A stretch of 64,000 bases of DNA from Pseudomonas sp. CFII64 (GTDB lineage: Bacteria > Pseudomonadota > Gammaproteobacteria > Pseudomonadales > Pseudomonadaceae): NCBI RefSeq assembly GCF_000416235.1, contig NZ_ATLO01000039.1, positions 1 to 64,000 of the forward strand. Direction: 5' to 3'. The translations under genes and the position numbers were made by a program. Shown here one piece after another: positions 7,346 to 17,816 of the stretch. Numbering within the stretch: the stretch's first letter is position 1; each line of letters opens with the position of its first letter. The notes below the pieces were generated by a model. That model searched no databases, was not told the origin of the DNA, and saw only the letters and a list, made by a program, of their open reading frames with translations.

Positions 7346-8371
7346 TTATTTAGCCAGAACCCAACGCTCCTGACGCCAGGCCTCTTGCTGTGCCTTGTCG
7401 AGGAAGGTCCAGGCCACGAAGCGGCTTTGTTTTTGCCCCTGGCCCATCTCGATGACCCGGCTTTCGGCGACGCCGGCTTTTTTCAGGGTGCTTTGAATCA
7501 GTGGCAGGTTCGAGGCCTTGGAAACCAGGGTGCTGAACCAGAACACTTGCCTGGGCAAGCGCGTGCTTTCGTTGATCATCTGGGTCACGAAGCCGATTTC
7601 GCCGCCTTCACACCACAGTTCCTGGGATTGCCCGCCAAAGTTCAGTACCGGCAATTTGCGCTTGGGATCGGCTTTGCCCAGGGCGCGCCATTTGCGCTGG
7701 CTGCCGCGTTGCGCTTCGTCGATGGACGAGTGGAACGGCGGGTTACACATGCAGACGTCGAAGCGTTCGTCGCTCTTCAACAAGTCCAGCAGGATCTGCT
7801 TGCGATTGGCTTGCAGGCGCAGGCTGATGGCTTTGCTCAGGCTGTTGGATTTGACGATGGCGGTGGCCGCTGCAATGGCGGTCGGATCGATATCCGAACC
7901 GAGGAACTGCCAGCCGTAATCGCTGTGACCGATCAACGGGTAAACGCAGTTGGCGCCCATGCCGATGTCCAGCGCCTTGATCGATGCGCCACGCGGGATC
8001 ACACCTTCGTTGCGCTCGGCCAGCAAGTCGGCCAGGAAGTGCAGATAGTCCGCACGGCCCGGAATCGGCGGGCACAGGTAATCCGCCGGAATGTCCCAAT
8101 GCGCCACGCCATAGAACGACTTGAGCAGCGCCCGGTTGAACACGCGCACGGCGGATGGGTTGGCAAAGTCGATGCTTTCCTTGCCATACGGATTGATGAT
8201 CACGAATTCAGCCAGCTCGGGACTGCTTTTGATCAACTTGGGAAAGTCGTAACGGCCCTGATGGCGATTGCGCGGGTGCAACGTGGCCTTTTCCCGTGGT
8301 TCGGCAGGTTTGGCCTGACGTTCGGTCTGGGGCTTCTTGCGCGGTGCCTTGGGTTTTTCTGGGGTGGTCAT
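7346..8371 (-). CDS. rlmF: 23S rRNA (adenine-1618-N6)-methyltransferase RlmF
   Basis: The 341-residue protein has a basic N-terminal tail (KPKAPRKKPQTERQAK), the LHPRNRHQGRYDF motif typical of RlmF, a Rossmann SAM-binding segment ALDIGMGANCVYPLIG, and the catalytic NPPF tetrad at about residues 210-213 (MCNPPFHSS). It methylates N6 of A1618 in 23S rRNA. The ATG at 8371 is chosen because the frame upstream of it runs through a REP palindrome and cannot be real coding sequence. A REP pair follows the stop. The gene stands alone between hupN and valS. Confidence 0.93.
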   Translation of the reverse strand: MTTPEKPKAPRKKPQTERQAKPAEPREKATLHPRNRHQGRYDFPKLIKSSPELAEFVIINPYGKESIDFANPSAVRVFNRALLKSFYGVAHWDIPADYLCPPIPGRADYLHFLADLLAERNEGVIPRGASIKALDIGMGANCVYPLIGHSDYGWQFLGSDIDPTAIAAATAIVKSNSLSKAISLRLQANRKQILLDLLKSDERFDVCMCNPPFHSSIDEAQRGSQRKWRALGKADPKRKLPVLNFGGQSQELWCEGGEIGFVTQMINESTRLPRQVFWFSTLVSKASNLPLIQSTLKKAGVAESRVIEMGQGQKQSRFVAWTFLDKAQQEAWRQERWVLAK

Positions 8372-8426
8372 TTTAGTGTCCGAAATCAATAGAGTCAGGT
8401 TCAGGGGCTGATTGATCGCCTGAATG

Positions 8427-8486
8427 GACGTCTTCGCGAGCAAGCTCGCTCCCACTGTGGGATGCGAGCTTGCTCGCGAAGACGTC
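8427..8486. repeat. REP palindrome, GCGAGCAAGCTCGC type
   Basis: Two 23-base arms, GACGTCTTCGCGAGCAAGCT... and its inverted copy, enclose CTCCCACTGTGGGA-type sequence. This is the classical P. fluorescens REP and the only well-preserved copy of that type in the window. It lies between rlmF and valS. Confidence 0.85.
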
Positions 8487-8511
8487 ATAAGACGTTTGCA
8501 GCTGTCAGCAA

Positions 8512-8540
8512 ATAAAAAGGGAAGCCGCCTCGGGCTTCCC
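8512..8540 (-). terminator. Intrinsic terminator of valS
   Basis: On the minus strand GGGAAGCC pairs with GGCTTCCC (8540-8533 with 8526-8519), followed by TTTTT at 8518-8514. It lies 22 bases after the valS stop. Confidence 0.85.
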
Positions 8541-8561
8541 TCTTATCGCAGCGTTGTCGGG

Positions 8562-11408
<2,847 letters not shown>

Positions 11409-11510
11409 GCGCGGCGGGAACCTAATTGGCATTAATTCAGGAAAGCCGACAAGTATAGCGGGGATGAACGGCTGGGCGTAGAGCGGGGCGATCAAACGGG
11501 GCAATTTGTC

Positions 11511-11599
11511 GTAGGACCGGCTTTAGCCGGGAGGGTGCCGGGACCGGGCAGCGAAGTGTTCCGGACACATGGGCCTCTCCCGGCTAAAGCCGGTCCTAC
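11511..11599. repeat. REPIN, CCGGCTTTAGCCGG type
   Basis: Left arm GTAGGACCGGCTTTAGCCGG starts at 11511, and the inverted right arm CCGGCTAAAGCCGGTCCTAC ends at 11599. It lies between the holC-side unknown gene and the valS promoter region. Confidence 0.85.
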
Positions 11600-11611
11600 G
11601 GGGCGGTGCCG

Positions 11612-12055
11612 TTAATTCTGCTGCTGACTGAGCAGCCGCTCCATCCGCGCTTCAAGGCGACGTTTGATTTCGGTTTCGATGTGCGGGGCGAAGTCGTCGA
11701 TGACGTCTTGCATGATCAGTTGCGCGGCAGCGCGCAGTTCGGTTTCCAGATGCAGCAGGGCATCCGGATTGGCAGCCGGTTTCGGTGCCGCCTGGGCCTG
11801 AACCGGCTCGTCCTGATGTGCAGGCGGTTGCGGTGTCAGAAGCGGAATGTCGGCTTCGTCGGTGTCGAAGTCCAGCTCATGGCTCAACGCCGGTTTGGCG
11901 CCCACCACATCGAACAGCAACGGAATCTGTGGTTCGCTTTTGACCGTGTCGGTCAGCAGCGGCGGTTGCAGTGAGTCATCGCCGAGCAGTTGCCGGATCG
12001 ACTCAAGGTCATCCAGCAGGTTGGCGGAGTCTTTCAGGGGTTTCAAAGTATCCAT
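11612..12055 (-). CDS. Conserved hypothetical protein between holC and valS
   Basis: This 147-residue acidic protein has no domain I can name. Residues 1-35 contain a helix (LLDDLESIRQLLGDDS). Residues ~40-95 are low-complexity, rich in proline, alanine, aspartate and glutamate. The C-terminal ~50 residues form a charged amphipathic helix (LRAAAQLIMQDVIDDFAPHIETEIKRRLEARMERLL). Its start is 7 bases after the holC stop, so it is cotranscribed with holC and perhaps pepA. This layout (helix, disordered linker, helix) suits a protein-protein adaptor, possibly linked to the chi clamp-loader subunit, but that is inference. Confidence 0.75.
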   Translation of the reverse strand: MDTLKPLKDSANLLDDLESIRQLLGDDSLQPPLLTDTVKSEPQIPLLFDVVGAKPALSHELDFDTDEADIPLLTPQPPAHQDEPVQAQAAPKPAANPDALLHLETELRAAAQLIMQDVIDDFAPHIETEIKRRLEARMERLLSQQQN

Positions 12056-12062
12056 CGTATGC

Positions 12063-12491
12063 TCAAAGACGCTGTAGCCGGTGATCTTGCAGAGGATAGC
12101 CGTGTTCACGATAGAAACGGAAACTCTCTCGTGCGGCCAGACGAATTGCCGGGTCTTCGACGACGATTTCCGCAACGCGCGCGAACCGTTTGAAGAACTC
12201 GGGGATGCGCAAATCAAGGTTGACCAGCAAATCCTGATGCTGCCCCGGATCATCCCCCAGACCCAGAACCACGGGCGAGACGTGATCGTCTTCGGCGGTG
12301 CTGTGGGGCAGGAAAACTTCGCCCTTGAAGCGCCAGAGTCGCGCGTCGAGGTCGTCACGTTGCGCGGCATCGCTGCAATGCAGGTACACGCGGTGGCCGA
12401 GACGCCAGGCTTTCTCGGTCAGTTTGCAGGCAAAGTCCAGGCGAGCCGAAGGCTCGGCGCTGGGCAGAATATAGAAGTCGACTTGGGTCAT
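12063..12491 (-). CDS. holC: DNA polymerase III chi subunit HolC
   Basis: This 142-residue protein matches HolC: N-terminal VDFYILPSAEPSARLDFACKLTEKAWRLGHRVYLHC, then WRFKGEVFLPHS and the C-terminal FRFYREHGYPLQDHRL. Chi links the clamp loader to single-stranded DNA-binding protein at the replication fork. The ATG at 12491 matches the family start MTQVDFYIL. It lies downstream of pepA, separated by a 12-bp-stem hairpin, and directly upstream of a small unknown gene. The pepA-holC-valS neighbourhood is widespread in gammaproteobacteria. Confidence 0.94.
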   Translation of the reverse strand: MTQVDFYILPSAEPSARLDFACKLTEKAWRLGHRVYLHCSDAAQRDDLDARLWRFKGEVFLPHSTAEDDHVSPVVLGLGDDPGQHQDLLVNLDLRIPEFFKRFARVAEIVVEDPAIRLAARESFRFYREHGYPLQDHRLQRL

Positions 12492-12522
12492 GTGGCTTGG
12501 TTCATATAGGAATCCGGTACGC

Positions 12523-12552
12523 AAAATGTGCCTGCCCGATGGCAGGCACATT
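12523..12552 (-). terminator. Hairpin after pepA, likely terminator
   Basis: A perfect 12-base inverted repeat, AATGTGCCTGCC at 12525-12536 and its complement at 12541-12552, has a four-base loop. On the minus strand only four T follow, so termination may be partial and allow readthrough into holC. Confidence 0.65.
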
Positions 12553-12564
12553 CATGCAGGCCAG

Positions 12565-14055
12565 TTATGCGCCAGCGCGGTCGAGCAGGTATTGAGTCAG
12601 CAGCGGAACCGGACGGCCAGTGGCGCCCTTGTCCTTGCCGCCGCTCAGCCAGGCGGTGCCGGCGATGTCCAGGTGCGCCCATTCGTACGCTTTGGTGAAG
12701 CGCGACAGGAAGCAGGCCGCAGTGATGGTGCCGCCTTTCGGACCGCCAATGTTGGCGATGTCGGCGAACGGGCTGTCCAGCTGTTCCTGGTATTCGTCGA
12801 ACAGCGGCAGCTGCCAGGCACGGTCGTCAGCCAGTTTGCCGGCATCCAGCAGTTGATTGATCAGCGCATCGTTATTGCCCAACAGGCCGGAGGTATGCCC
12901 GCCCAAGGCCACGACGCAAGCGCCGGTCAGGGTCGCGATATCGATCACGGCCTGCGGCTTGAAGCGCTCGGCGTAGGTCAAGGCATCGCACAGCACCAGA
13001 CGGCCTTCGGCGTCAGTGTTGAGGATTTCGACTGTCTGGCCGCTCATCGTAGTGACGATATCGCCAGGGCGCGTCGCGGTGCCGCTCGGCATGTTTTCGG
13101 CGCAGGCCAGGACGCACACGACGTTGATCGGCAGTTGCAGCTCAAGCACGGCGCGCAGGGTGCCGAACACGCTGGCGGCGCCGCACATGTCGAACTTCAT
13201 CTCGTCCATGCCGGCCGCAGGCTTGATGCTGATGCCGCCGGTGTCGAAGGTAATGCCTTTGCCGACCAGCACGAACGGCTGCTCGCTTTTCTTGCCGCCC
13301 GAATAGTTCATGACGATCAGGCGTGGCGGCTGGGCGCTGCCTTGTGCGACAGCCAGAAACGAACCCATGCCCAGTTCCGCGAGTTTTTTCTCGTCATGCA
13401 CTTCGACTTTGAGGTTTTTGTAGGCTTTGCCCAATGCCTTGGCCTGCTCACCCAGGTAAGTCGGGTGGCACAGATTCGGCGGCATGTTGCCCAGATCGCG
13501 AGTGAACGCCATGCCGGCAGCGATAGCCTGGGCGTGAGCTGCAGCGCGTTCGACGTCGGCAACGCTGAGCTTGTCGGTCAGCAGGGTGACTTTTTTCAGC
13601 GCCTTGGGTTCGGCTTTCTGGGTCTTGAAGCGATCGAAGACGTATTCGCCATCGGCCAGGGTTTCGACCAGCAGGCGGGTCTTGCCATAGGTGTCACGGT
13701 TCTTGACGGCCAGTTGGTCGACGGCGATGACCGCGTCGGTGCCGCCCAGGCCCTTCAGAATCGACAGCACGCCGCTGATGACTTTCTTGAATTGGCGGTC
13801 GGACAATTCTGCGTCTTTACCTGTGCCAACCAGCAGCACGCGTTCGGCTTTCAGGTTGGGCAGGTTGTGCAGCAGCAGGCTCTGGCCGACCTTGCCGGCC
13901 AGGTCGCCGCGCTTGAGCACTGCCGCGATGGCGCCGCCACTGAGAACGTCGATGGCTTTTGCAGCGTCGCTGAGCGCGCGACCTTCGCCCACGGCAACCA
14001 CCAGCGTGGCGGTCTTCAAGGTTTCTGGGCTTACGCTTTTAACAACCAATTCCAT
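12565..14055 (-). CDS. pepA: Leucyl aminopeptidase PepA
   Basis: The 496-residue M17 family enzyme hydrolyses N-terminal residues from peptides as a hexamer with two metal ions. The metal and catalytic region is clear: LVGKGITFDTGGISIKPAAGMDEMKFDM, then the family signature NTDAEGRLVLCDAL. PepA also acts as a DNA-binding accessory factor in some bacteria. The ATG at 14055 (MELVVKSVSPETLKTATLVV) matches the family; the upstream in-frame stretch does not. It is divergent from lptF with about 330 bases between. A hairpin follows the stop. Confidence 0.96.
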   Translation of the reverse strand: MELVVKSVSPETLKTATLVVAVGEGRALSDAAKAIDVLSGGAIAAVLKRGDLAGKVGQSLLLHNLPNLKAERVLLVGTGKDAELSDRQFKKVISGVLSILKGLGGTDAVIAVDQLAVKNRDTYGKTRLLVETLADGEYVFDRFKTQKAEPKALKKVTLLTDKLSVADVERAAAHAQAIAAGMAFTRDLGNMPPNLCHPTYLGEQAKALGKAYKNLKVEVHDEKKLAELGMGSFLAVAQGSAQPPRLIVMNYSGGKKSEQPFVLVGKGITFDTGGISIKPAAGMDEMKFDMCGAASVFGTLRAVLELQLPINVVCVLACAENMPSGTATRPGDIVTTMSGQTVEILNTDAEGRLVLCDALTYAERFKPQAVIDIATLTGACVVALGGHTSGLLGNNDALINQLLDAGKLADDRAWQLPLFDEYQEQLDSPFADIANIGGPKGGTITAACFLSRFTKAYEWAHLDIAGTAWLSGGKDKGATGRPVPLLTQYLLDRAGA

Positions 14056-14385
14056 GTCGGGGTCCCCGAATAAACGATGAGCTTTGCGAAATGAATGACG
14101 TGCGCGGCAGGGCAGAGGTGTCTCGCATGACGATGCCAGCGACAAGGCCCGCAGTTTGACCCCCGCGCACGACCCCTGACAACCCCGTAAAACTCACCGG
14201 TAGGGCCGCGTGTAGGACGCATGCGTGCGAACTATCCAGAGTGCGCAGTGACAGACCACCTCAATCACAGGATAATGCCGCATATTTTTTTGGTGGTTCC
14301 CCTGTTTATCGGGTCTAAGCCGTACCGCCGCTGATACCTTTTTCTTGTCCGGCCGCTTGCGCCTGGCAACCCTGGAGTGTCTGGT
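14056..14385. other. Divergent pepA-lptF intergenic region
   Basis: No gene or strong repeat is visible. The region should hold the promoters of pepA (leftward) and lptFG (rightward). I cannot assign boxes with confidence. A T7 run occurs at about 14286-14292. Confidence 0.4.
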
Positions 14386-15507
14386 TTGATTGTCTTCCGT
14401 TATCTATCCCGAGAAGTGCTGCTTACCTTGAGCGCTGTCAGCGCCGTGCTGCTGGTAATCATCATGAGCGGACGCTTCATCAAATACCTGGCCCAGGCGG
14501 CCTCCGGTGCGCTGGATCCGGGCGTGTTGTTCATGATCATGGGCTTTCGTCTGCCGGGCTTCCTGCAGCTGATCCTGCCCTTGGGGCTATTCCTCGGGAT
14601 TCTCCTGGCTTACGGCCGGCTGTACCTGGAAAGCGAAATGACCGTGCTCGCCGCCACCGGCATGAGCCAGCAACGCTTGCTGTGGATGACCATGGCCCCG
14701 GCGGCGCTGGTTTCGTTGCTGGTTGCCTGGTTGAGCTTCAGCCTGGCGCCCCAGGGCGCTACGCAGTTTTCCCTGTTGATCAACAAACAGGATGCGATGA
14801 CCGAATTCGACACCTTGGTGCCGGGCCGCTTCCAGACCCTGCGTGACGGCAGCCGGGTGACGTACACCCAGGACCTGTCGGATGATCGTTCGAAGCTCGG
14901 CGGGGTGTTCATCTCCGAAAAACGCATGTCTCAGGACAAGTCCAAGGATCGCGGCATTACCGTGCTGGTCGCTGAAAAAGGCCACCAGGAAATCAAGCCG
15001 GATGGCAGCCGCTTCCTGATTCTGGAAAACGGCTATCGCTACGACGGCAATCCGGGCGAAGCCAACTACCGCGCCATCAAATACGACACGTACGGCGCCT
15101 TGCTGCCCAAGCCGGACATCAGTGACGAAATCACCGACCGTGATGCGATCCCGACCAGCGAACTGTTTGGCAACGATACGCCACGCTACAAGGCTGAATT
15201 GCAGTGGCGCGTTTCGCTGCCGATCCTGGTGTTTATCGTGACCTTGATGGCCGTGCCGCTGGCCCGGGTCAACCCGCGCCAGGGCCGCTACCTCAAGTTG
15301 CTGCCGGCGATCCTGCTTTATATGGCGTACCTGACCATCCTGATTGCCGCCCGTGGCGCCCTTGAAAAAGGCAAGCTGCCCATGGCGCTGGGATTGTGGT
15401 GGGTTCACGCGTTGTTCTTGATGATTGGCCTGGGACTTCTGTACTGGGAACCGCTGCGCCTGAAAATGGCGAGTCGTCGCAGCGTACCGGAGGTGACCCA
15501 TGGTTAA
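14386..15507 (+). CDS. lptF: LPS export ABC permease LptF
   Basis: This 373-residue inner-membrane permease of the LptB2FG complex extracts lipopolysaccharide from the inner membrane. The N-terminus IVFRYLSREVLLTLSAVSAVLLVIIMSGRFIKYL holds the first transmembrane helix. A periplasmic beta-jellyroll follows (about 140-260), then three C-terminal helices with the coupling segment MAVPLARVNPRQGRY. The start is probably the TTG at 14386, because GGAG (14374-14377) is eight bases upstream and the family begins MIVFRYL. The GTG at 14377 overlaps that ribosome site. The gene overlaps lptG by 8 bases. Confidence 0.94.
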   Translation: MIVFRYLSREVLLTLSAVSAVLLVIIMSGRFIKYLAQAASGALDPGVLFMIMGFRLPGFLQLILPLGLFLGILLAYGRLYLESEMTVLAATGMSQQRLLWMTMAPAALVSLLVAWLSFSLAPQGATQFSLLINKQDAMTEFDTLVPGRFQTLRDGSRVTYTQDLSDDRSKLGGVFISEKRMSQDKSKDRGITVLVAEKGHQEIKPDGSRFLILENGYRYDGNPGEANYRAIKYDTYGALLPKPDISDEITDRDAIPTSELFGNDTPRYKAELQWRVSLPILVFIVTLMAVPLARVNPRQGRYLKLLPAILLYMAYLTILIAARGALEKGKLPMALGLWWVHALFLMIGLGLLYWEPLRLKMASRRSVPEVTHG

Positions 15508-16561
15508 GCTCGATCGTTACATCGGCAAAAGTGTATTTGTCGCGATTCTCGCCGTGCTCGGGATCATTCTCGGGCTGGCCTCGCTGTTTGCCTTTATCGA
15601 CGAAATGGGCGACGTCAGCGACAGCTACACCTTGCTCGACGCCAGCAGCTTTGTGCTGCTCACCGCACCGCGCCGGCTTTATGAAATGCTGCCGATGGCC
15701 GCGCTGATCGGCTGTCTGATCGGCCTGGGCAGTCTGGCCAGCAGCAGCGAACTGACCATCATGCGCGCTGCCGGTGTGTCCATCGGGCGTATCGTCTGGG
15801 CCGTCATGAAGCCAATGCTGGTGCTGATGATCGCCGGCGTATTGATTGGCGAGTATGTGGCGCCGGTCAGTGAAAACCAGGCGCAGGCCAATCGCTCGCT
15901 GGCGCAAGGCACCGGCGACGCGCAAAGCGCACGGCATGGCTTGTGGCATCGACAGGGCGAAGAGTTCATCCACATCAACACCGTGCAGCCCAATGGCTTG
16001 CTGTATGGCGTGACGCGTTATCGCTTCGACGATCAGCGCCATATGCTGACGTCCAGCTTCGCCAAGCAGGCCAATTTCAAGACCGATTACTGGGAGTTGA
16101 AAGACGTCACCACCACGTTCTTCCGCGACGGCAGCACCGAGGTGATCAATACCCCGCAAGAGCGTTGGGATGTGGCCCTCAGCCCGCAACTGCTGAGCAC
16201 TGTCGTCCTGCCACCTGATTCCTTGTCCATCAGCGGTTTGTGGGGTTATGCGCACTATCTCGCCGATCAGGGCCTGAACAGTGGCCGTTACTGGCTGGCG
16301 TTCTGGACCAAGGTGCTGCAACCGCTGGTCACCGTGGCGCTGGTGCTGATGGCGATTTCCTTCATCTTCGGGCCGCTGCGTTCGGTGACGCTCGGGCAGC
16401 GGGTGTTCACCGGGGTGCTGGTGGGCTTCACCTTCCGCATCGCCCAGGACCTGCTCGGCCCATCGAGCCTGGTGTTTGGCTTCTCGCCACTGTTTGCCGT
16501 GCTGGTGCCGGCGGCGGTGTGTGCGATTGCGGGGATATTGCTGCTGCGCAGGGCTGGGTAG
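15500..16561 (+). CDS. lptG: LPS export ABC permease LptG
   Basis: This 353-residue partner of LptF starts inside the end of lptF, so the two are translationally coupled. It has an N-terminal helix (VKLDRYIGKSVFVAILAVLGIILGLASLFAFIDEMG), helices 2-3 with AALIGCLIGLGSLASSSELTIMRAAGVS, a periplasmic domain (~120-265), and C-terminal helices with FIFGPLRSVTLGQRVFTGVLVGF. It completes the LPS transporter that feeds LptC and LptA. A bidirectional terminator follows 20 bases after the stop. Confidence 0.95.
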   Translation: MVKLDRYIGKSVFVAILAVLGIILGLASLFAFIDEMGDVSDSYTLLDASSFVLLTAPRRLYEMLPMAALIGCLIGLGSLASSSELTIMRAAGVSIGRIVWAVMKPMLVLMIAGVLIGEYVAPVSENQAQANRSLAQGTGDAQSARHGLWHRQGEEFIHINTVQPNGLLYGVTRYRFDDQRHMLTSSFAKQANFKTDYWELKDVTTTFFRDGSTEVINTPQERWDVALSPQLLSTVVLPPDSLSISGLWGYAHYLADQGLNSGRYWLAFWTKVLQPLVTVALVLMAISFIFGPLRSVTLGQRVFTGVLVGFTFRIAQDLLGPSSLVFGFSPLFAVLVPAAVCAIAGILLLRRAG

Positions 16562-16581
16562 CGGTCCAGAACATTGCGATC

Positions 16582-16610
16582 AAAAAAGCCGACTTCGAGT
16601 CGGCTTTTTT
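16582..16610. terminator. Bidirectional terminator between lptG and the RDD gene
   Basis: AGCCGACT (16587-16594) pairs with AGTCGGCT (16598-16605). Six A precede and a T-run to 16610 follows, so both converging genes can end here. Confidence 0.92.
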
Positions 16611-16625
16611 GTTTCTGCGCAGCCT

Positions 16626-17111
16626 TCACTTCTGCTTTGGAATCCGCACCAGCTGGCTGTTCGAATACATGTCATGCCAGCTACGCTTTTGCTTGTCGAA
16701 CAGCGACCAGATGAAGCCCAGCCCGACGCACAGCCACGACGCGATGGACACCACGAAGCGCAGCAAGGCCTGCCACAGGCTGATCCCGGTGCCATCAGCG
16801 TTCTGCACGCGGATGCCCCAGACCTGCATGCCCAGGGTCTGCCCGGAATGGGTCCAGAACTTGGCAAAGAAGCCGAACAGGACGAAGAACAGAATAGTCG
16901 ACAGCAAAGGATCCCCATCCAGGGAACCTGATTCGGACAATGCGCGCAATCTGGCTTCGCCAACGAAAGCCATCAGCACCAGCTTGTAGATAAATGCGGT
17001 CATCATCAGTAGCGCGAAGCACAGCAGGGCGTCGTAGCAGATCGCTGCAAGCCGCCGGCCAAGGCCCGCAGCCGGAAATTCACCTTGCGGTCGCAGCAGA
17101 TGTTTGGACAT
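16626..17111 (-). CDS. RDD family membrane protein
   Basis: This 161-residue inner-membrane protein has an RDD domain: AAGLGRRLAAICYDALLCFALLMMTAF (the R..D core of helix 1), a second helix ILFFVLFGFFAKFWTHSGQTLGMQVWGIRV, and a third LLRFVVSIASWLCVGLGFIWSLFDKQKRSWHD. Some RDD proteins act as ion or amino-acid transport helpers, but the function in this chromosomal context is unknown. The ATG at 17111 (MSKHLLRPQGEF) is chosen over 17144 since the extra residues look spurious. It is convergent with lptG. Confidence 0.85.
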   Translation of the reverse strand: MSKHLLRPQGEFPAAGLGRRLAAICYDALLCFALLMMTAFIYKLVLMAFVGEARLRALSESGSLDGDPLLSTILFFVLFGFFAKFWTHSGQTLGMQVWGIRVQNADGTGISLWQALLRFVVSIASWLCVGLGFIWSLFDKQKRSWHDMYSNSQLVRIPKQK

Positions 17112-17163
17112 GGCAAAGCTCTCGGGCATAGGGAGGACCGACATTTTACGGAATTACGCCCAT

Positions 17164-17199
17164 AAAAAAGCCCCTGATGTCAGCATCAGGGGCTTTTTT
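17164..17199 (-). terminator. Terminator of the cold-shock gene
   Basis: GCCCCTGATG (17170-17179) pairs with CATCAGGGGC (17184-17193) across four bases. A-runs and T-runs flank it on both sides. It lies 12 bases after the csp stop. Confidence 0.9.
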
Positions 17200-17210
17200 A
17201 ACGAAGAAAT

Positions 17211-17423
17211 TTAAGCTTCCGCTTGAACTTCATCCGCCTGCATGCCTTTCTGGCCCTGCACTGCAATGAAAGTCACCTTCTGACCTTCTTTAAGGCTTTT
17301 GAAGCCATTGCCCTGAATAGCGCGGAAGTGCACAAACAGATCCGGCCCGCTTTCTGGAGTGATAAAACCAAAACCTTTCTCGTCGTTAAACCACTTGACG
17401 GTACCGCTCTGACGATCGCCCAT
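17211..17423 (-). CDS. CspA-family cold-shock protein
   Basis: This 70-residue single cold-shock domain protein has SGTVKWFNDEKGFGFITPESG (RNP1 KGFGFI) and DLFVHFRAIQ (RNP2). It binds single-stranded RNA/DNA and acts as an RNA chaperone. The second motif has phenylalanine where many paralogues have histidine (VHF versus VHH/VHY). A typical AGGGAAA-like site precedes the ATG. The 393-base upstream gap may contain a long leader, as is common in csp genes. A strong terminator follows. Confidence 0.93.
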   Translation of the reverse strand: MGDRQSGTVKWFNDEKGFGFITPESGPDLFVHFRAIQGNGFKSLKEGQKVTFIAVQGQKGMQADEVQAEA

Positions 17424-17599
17424 TTTCTTATTTCCCTGGAGCTTGAATTTAAATGACAGCTTCTTTCGTATGAAAGAACTCGGCTGGTTGCAGGAAGTAA
17501 GAAACGCAGAGCGGGATGTAGCAAAACTCAGAGCTACTGCCCAGGTCCCGATTCCAGCGACCTATGCAAACACAGTCAGGAAACTCTACGCTATCTCTT

Positions 17600-17640
17600 G
17601 TAACAAAAACAAGCCCCCGCCAAAGCCCGGTTTTGCGGGC
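17600..17640 (-). terminator. Probable terminator of the gcvHPT operon
   Basis: On the minus strand GCCCGC (17640-17635) can pair with GCGGGG (17621-17614 region). A G/C-rich stem follows, then GTTTTTG at 17610-17603. The pairing is imperfect, so this is a moderate call. Confidence 0.55.
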
Positions 17641-17761
17641 TCAAAGGGCATGTTTTAAATTATTAACCAAACAGGCAGGATCGATAGTTTTTAACTTTTA
17701 TGCGCACTTTTAGGGTGCGTGCGATGTGCTCTAACGGTGCTGACTTAAACAACGCAATGCA

Positions 17762-17794
17762 GTTGTATAACTAAGCGGCCTATAGTTATACAAC
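17762..17794. promoter_or_regulatory. Perfect 12-bp inverted repeat, operator-like
   Basis: GTTGTATAACTA (17762-17773) is mirrored by TAGTTATACAAC (17783-17794) with a nine-base spacer. Each arm contains a near-palindromic GTTRTAYAAC, so it looks like a double operator. It lies 22 bases beyond the gcvT stop. Seven T follow a few bases later on the plus strand, but the AT-rich stem would be a poor terminator. Confidence 0.5.
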
Positions 17795-17816
17795 CACATT
17801 TTTTTGACGGCGGTAA

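Larger units (their letters stand above)
17424..17816. other. gcvT to csp intergenic region
   Basis: No credible gene is present. It holds the probable gcvT terminator (17600-17640), AT-rich sequence at 17650-17720 that could include the csp promoter, and a 33-base inverted repeat at 17762-17794. Confidence 0.5.

Noticed and set aside
8427..8486. CRISPR-like or attachment-site repeat
   Set aside because: It is a single palindrome with no regular spacers; it fits a REP pair.
12490..14073. A 527-codon plus-strand frame
   Set aside because: Antisense to pepA, which has catalytic motifs.
17443..17658. A 71-codon plus-strand frame upstream of the csp gene
   Set aside because: No ribosome site, no family resemblance, and it overlaps the likely gcvT terminator.
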